Source: Geobacter sp. (lineage in GTDB: Bacteria; Desulfobacterota; Desulfuromonadia; Geobacterales; Geobacteraceae). From it: 14,443 nucleotides of DNA. The translations under genes were made by a program, and so were the position numbers. Below the pieces are notes generated by a model. It did not search any database. It saw nothing but the letters and a program-made list of their open reading frames with translations, and was not told where the DNA came from. How positions within the stretch are numbered: position 1 is the first letter of the stretch; every line of letters starts with the position of its first letter. The DNA lies in the NCBI GenBank assembly GCA_003857395.1, contig RPRC01000165.1:1-14443 (forward strand). Reading direction: 5' to 3'. This document shows, piece by piece, positions 13,751-14,443 of this stretch.

Positions 13751-14443
13751 TCAGAAACGGCGGCCAGACGCCATTTCCTCAAGCCTCCTGACCCGCTCTT
13801 CCATAGGTGGATGGGTTGAGAAGAGAGACGCAAGTCCTCCACCGCTCAGGGGATTCACAATGAACATGTGGGCAGAAGCTGGTGTCGCCTCCTGCATCGG
13901 CAGCTGCCGGTTTGCCGACTCCAGCTTCCGCAGTGCGTTTGCCAGGTAGAGCGGGTTTCCGGACATAGCTGCCCCGCCCTTGTCCGCATCGTACTCGCGC
14001 GAACGGGAAATCGCCATTTGGATCAGCAGCGCCGCCAACGGTGCAACAATAGCCATTACCAGCAGTCCGAGCATTCCTCCGCCATCATCATCCCGGTCCC
14101 GGCCACCGCCGAAAATGGCGGCCCACTGTGCCATGTGTGCCAGGTAAGTAATGGCACCGGCCACAGTCGCGGCTATGGTGGAGATCAGGATATCACGATG
14201 CTTCACATGGGCAAGCTCATGGGCCATGACTCCCATCAACTCCTCTCGAGACAGAATGCGCAGGATCCCGCTGGTGGCAGCGACAGCGGCATGCTCCGGA
14301 TTCCTCCCGGTTGCAAAGGCATTCGGCGTATCCGAAGGAATGATATACACCTTCGGCATGGGCAAACCGGCCTGAACCGTCAACTGACGGACGAGACGGT
14401 AAAACTCCGGGCTCTCCGCCTCGGTGACCTCTTGCGCCCGGTA
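13751..14443 (-). CDS. htpX: HtpX-type M48B membrane zinc metalloprotease, N-terminal part missing (cut by window edge)
   Basis: The reading frame is open to the right edge, so 230 C-terminal residues are seen; full-length HtpX proteins are usually about 280-290. The visible part begins [20 protein letters not shown]. Next comes [20 protein letters not shown], then [11 protein letters not shown] and the zinc site HELAH (codons at 14221-14207) with the family continuation VKHRDIL. Two hydrophobic segments follow ([20 protein letters not shown] and the [19 protein letters not shown] region). The third zinc ligand is expected in [11 protein letters not shown]. The C-terminus ([20 protein letters not shown]) is typical. 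HtpX is an inner-membrane protease that degrades misfolded membrane proteins, often under heat or envelope stress control; the promoter is outside the window. A cluster of Asp and Arg ([12 protein letters not shown]) lies between the membrane segments. An internal TTG at 14383 is not the true start. Confidence 0.95.
   Translation of the reverse strand, partial: YRAQEVTEAESPEFYRLVRQLTVQAGLPMPKVYIIPSDTPNAFATGRNPEHAAVAATSGILRILSREELMGVMAHELAHVKHRDILISTIAATVAGAITYLAHMAQWAAIFGGGRDRDDDGGGMLGLLVMAIVAPLAALLIQMAISRSREYDADKGGAAMSGNPLYLANALRKLESANRQLPMQEATPASAHMFIVNPLSGGGLASLFSTHPPMEERVRRLEEMASGRRF

Noticed and set aside
1..14443. Mobile element, CRISPR array, toxin-antitoxin or phage-defence system
   Set aside because: No transposase, integrase, repeat-spacer array, paired small genes or known defence domain is seen. 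All long genes have ordinary chromosomal functions.

Overview
The window looks like ordinary chromosome from a Gram-negative, probably anaerobic bacterium of about 50-55% GC (estimated by eye). I would place it near the Desulfuromonadales/Geobacterales. The support is indirect: outer-membrane and periplasmic proteins, an rsmB-rpe gene order, PAS and GGDEF signalling proteins, an acetate transporter and a Thermotoga-type alpha-glucan phosphorylase. No 16S or other phylogenetic marker is present, so this is inference. I see no rRNA, tRNA, CRISPR array, transposase, integrase or phage gene.

Left part (1-4320). A PAS-domain sensor protein runs off the left edge on the minus strand. Divergent from it is a GT2-like glycosyltransferase (688-1959). 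This is followed by an exported SYLF-domain protein (2108-3013) and, two bases later, an M20D amidohydrolase (3016-4320). The last two form a tight operon with a ribosome binding site overlapping the first gene's stop codon.

Middle part (4321-10372). Four separately spaced plus-strand genes follow: a SatP/YaaH-family acetate transporter with a strong intrinsic terminator, a small antibiotic-biosynthesis-monooxygenase-fold protein, an 854-residue alpha-glucan phosphorylase (GlgP type) and a short Omp85-like barrel protein with a possible lipoprotein signal. Three gene-free stretches of more than 300 bases lie here. They hold promoter-like elements, a dyad overlapping a TTGACA box, a nested hairpin and terminators.

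Right part (10449-14443, all minus strand). In transcription order these are htpX (cut by the right edge), rsmB, rpe and a REC-GGDEF diguanylate cyclase. The cyclase converges on the Omp85-like gene. The gaps contain an 18-bp hairpin without a U-tract (htpX-rsmB), an A/T-rich degenerate repeat plus a 16-bp palindrome (rsmB-rpe), and a promoter-like box with a tiny overlapping upstream ORF (before the cyclase).

I do not find a multi-gene undescribed system. The most interesting signals are in non-coding DNA. Three TATACTTT -10-like boxes each have an ATG 6-8 bases downstream, the spacing expected for leaderless transcripts. A composite motif ending in TARAGTCCGCAG is shared by two unrelated leaders. 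The hairpins between the minus-strand genes are the third group.
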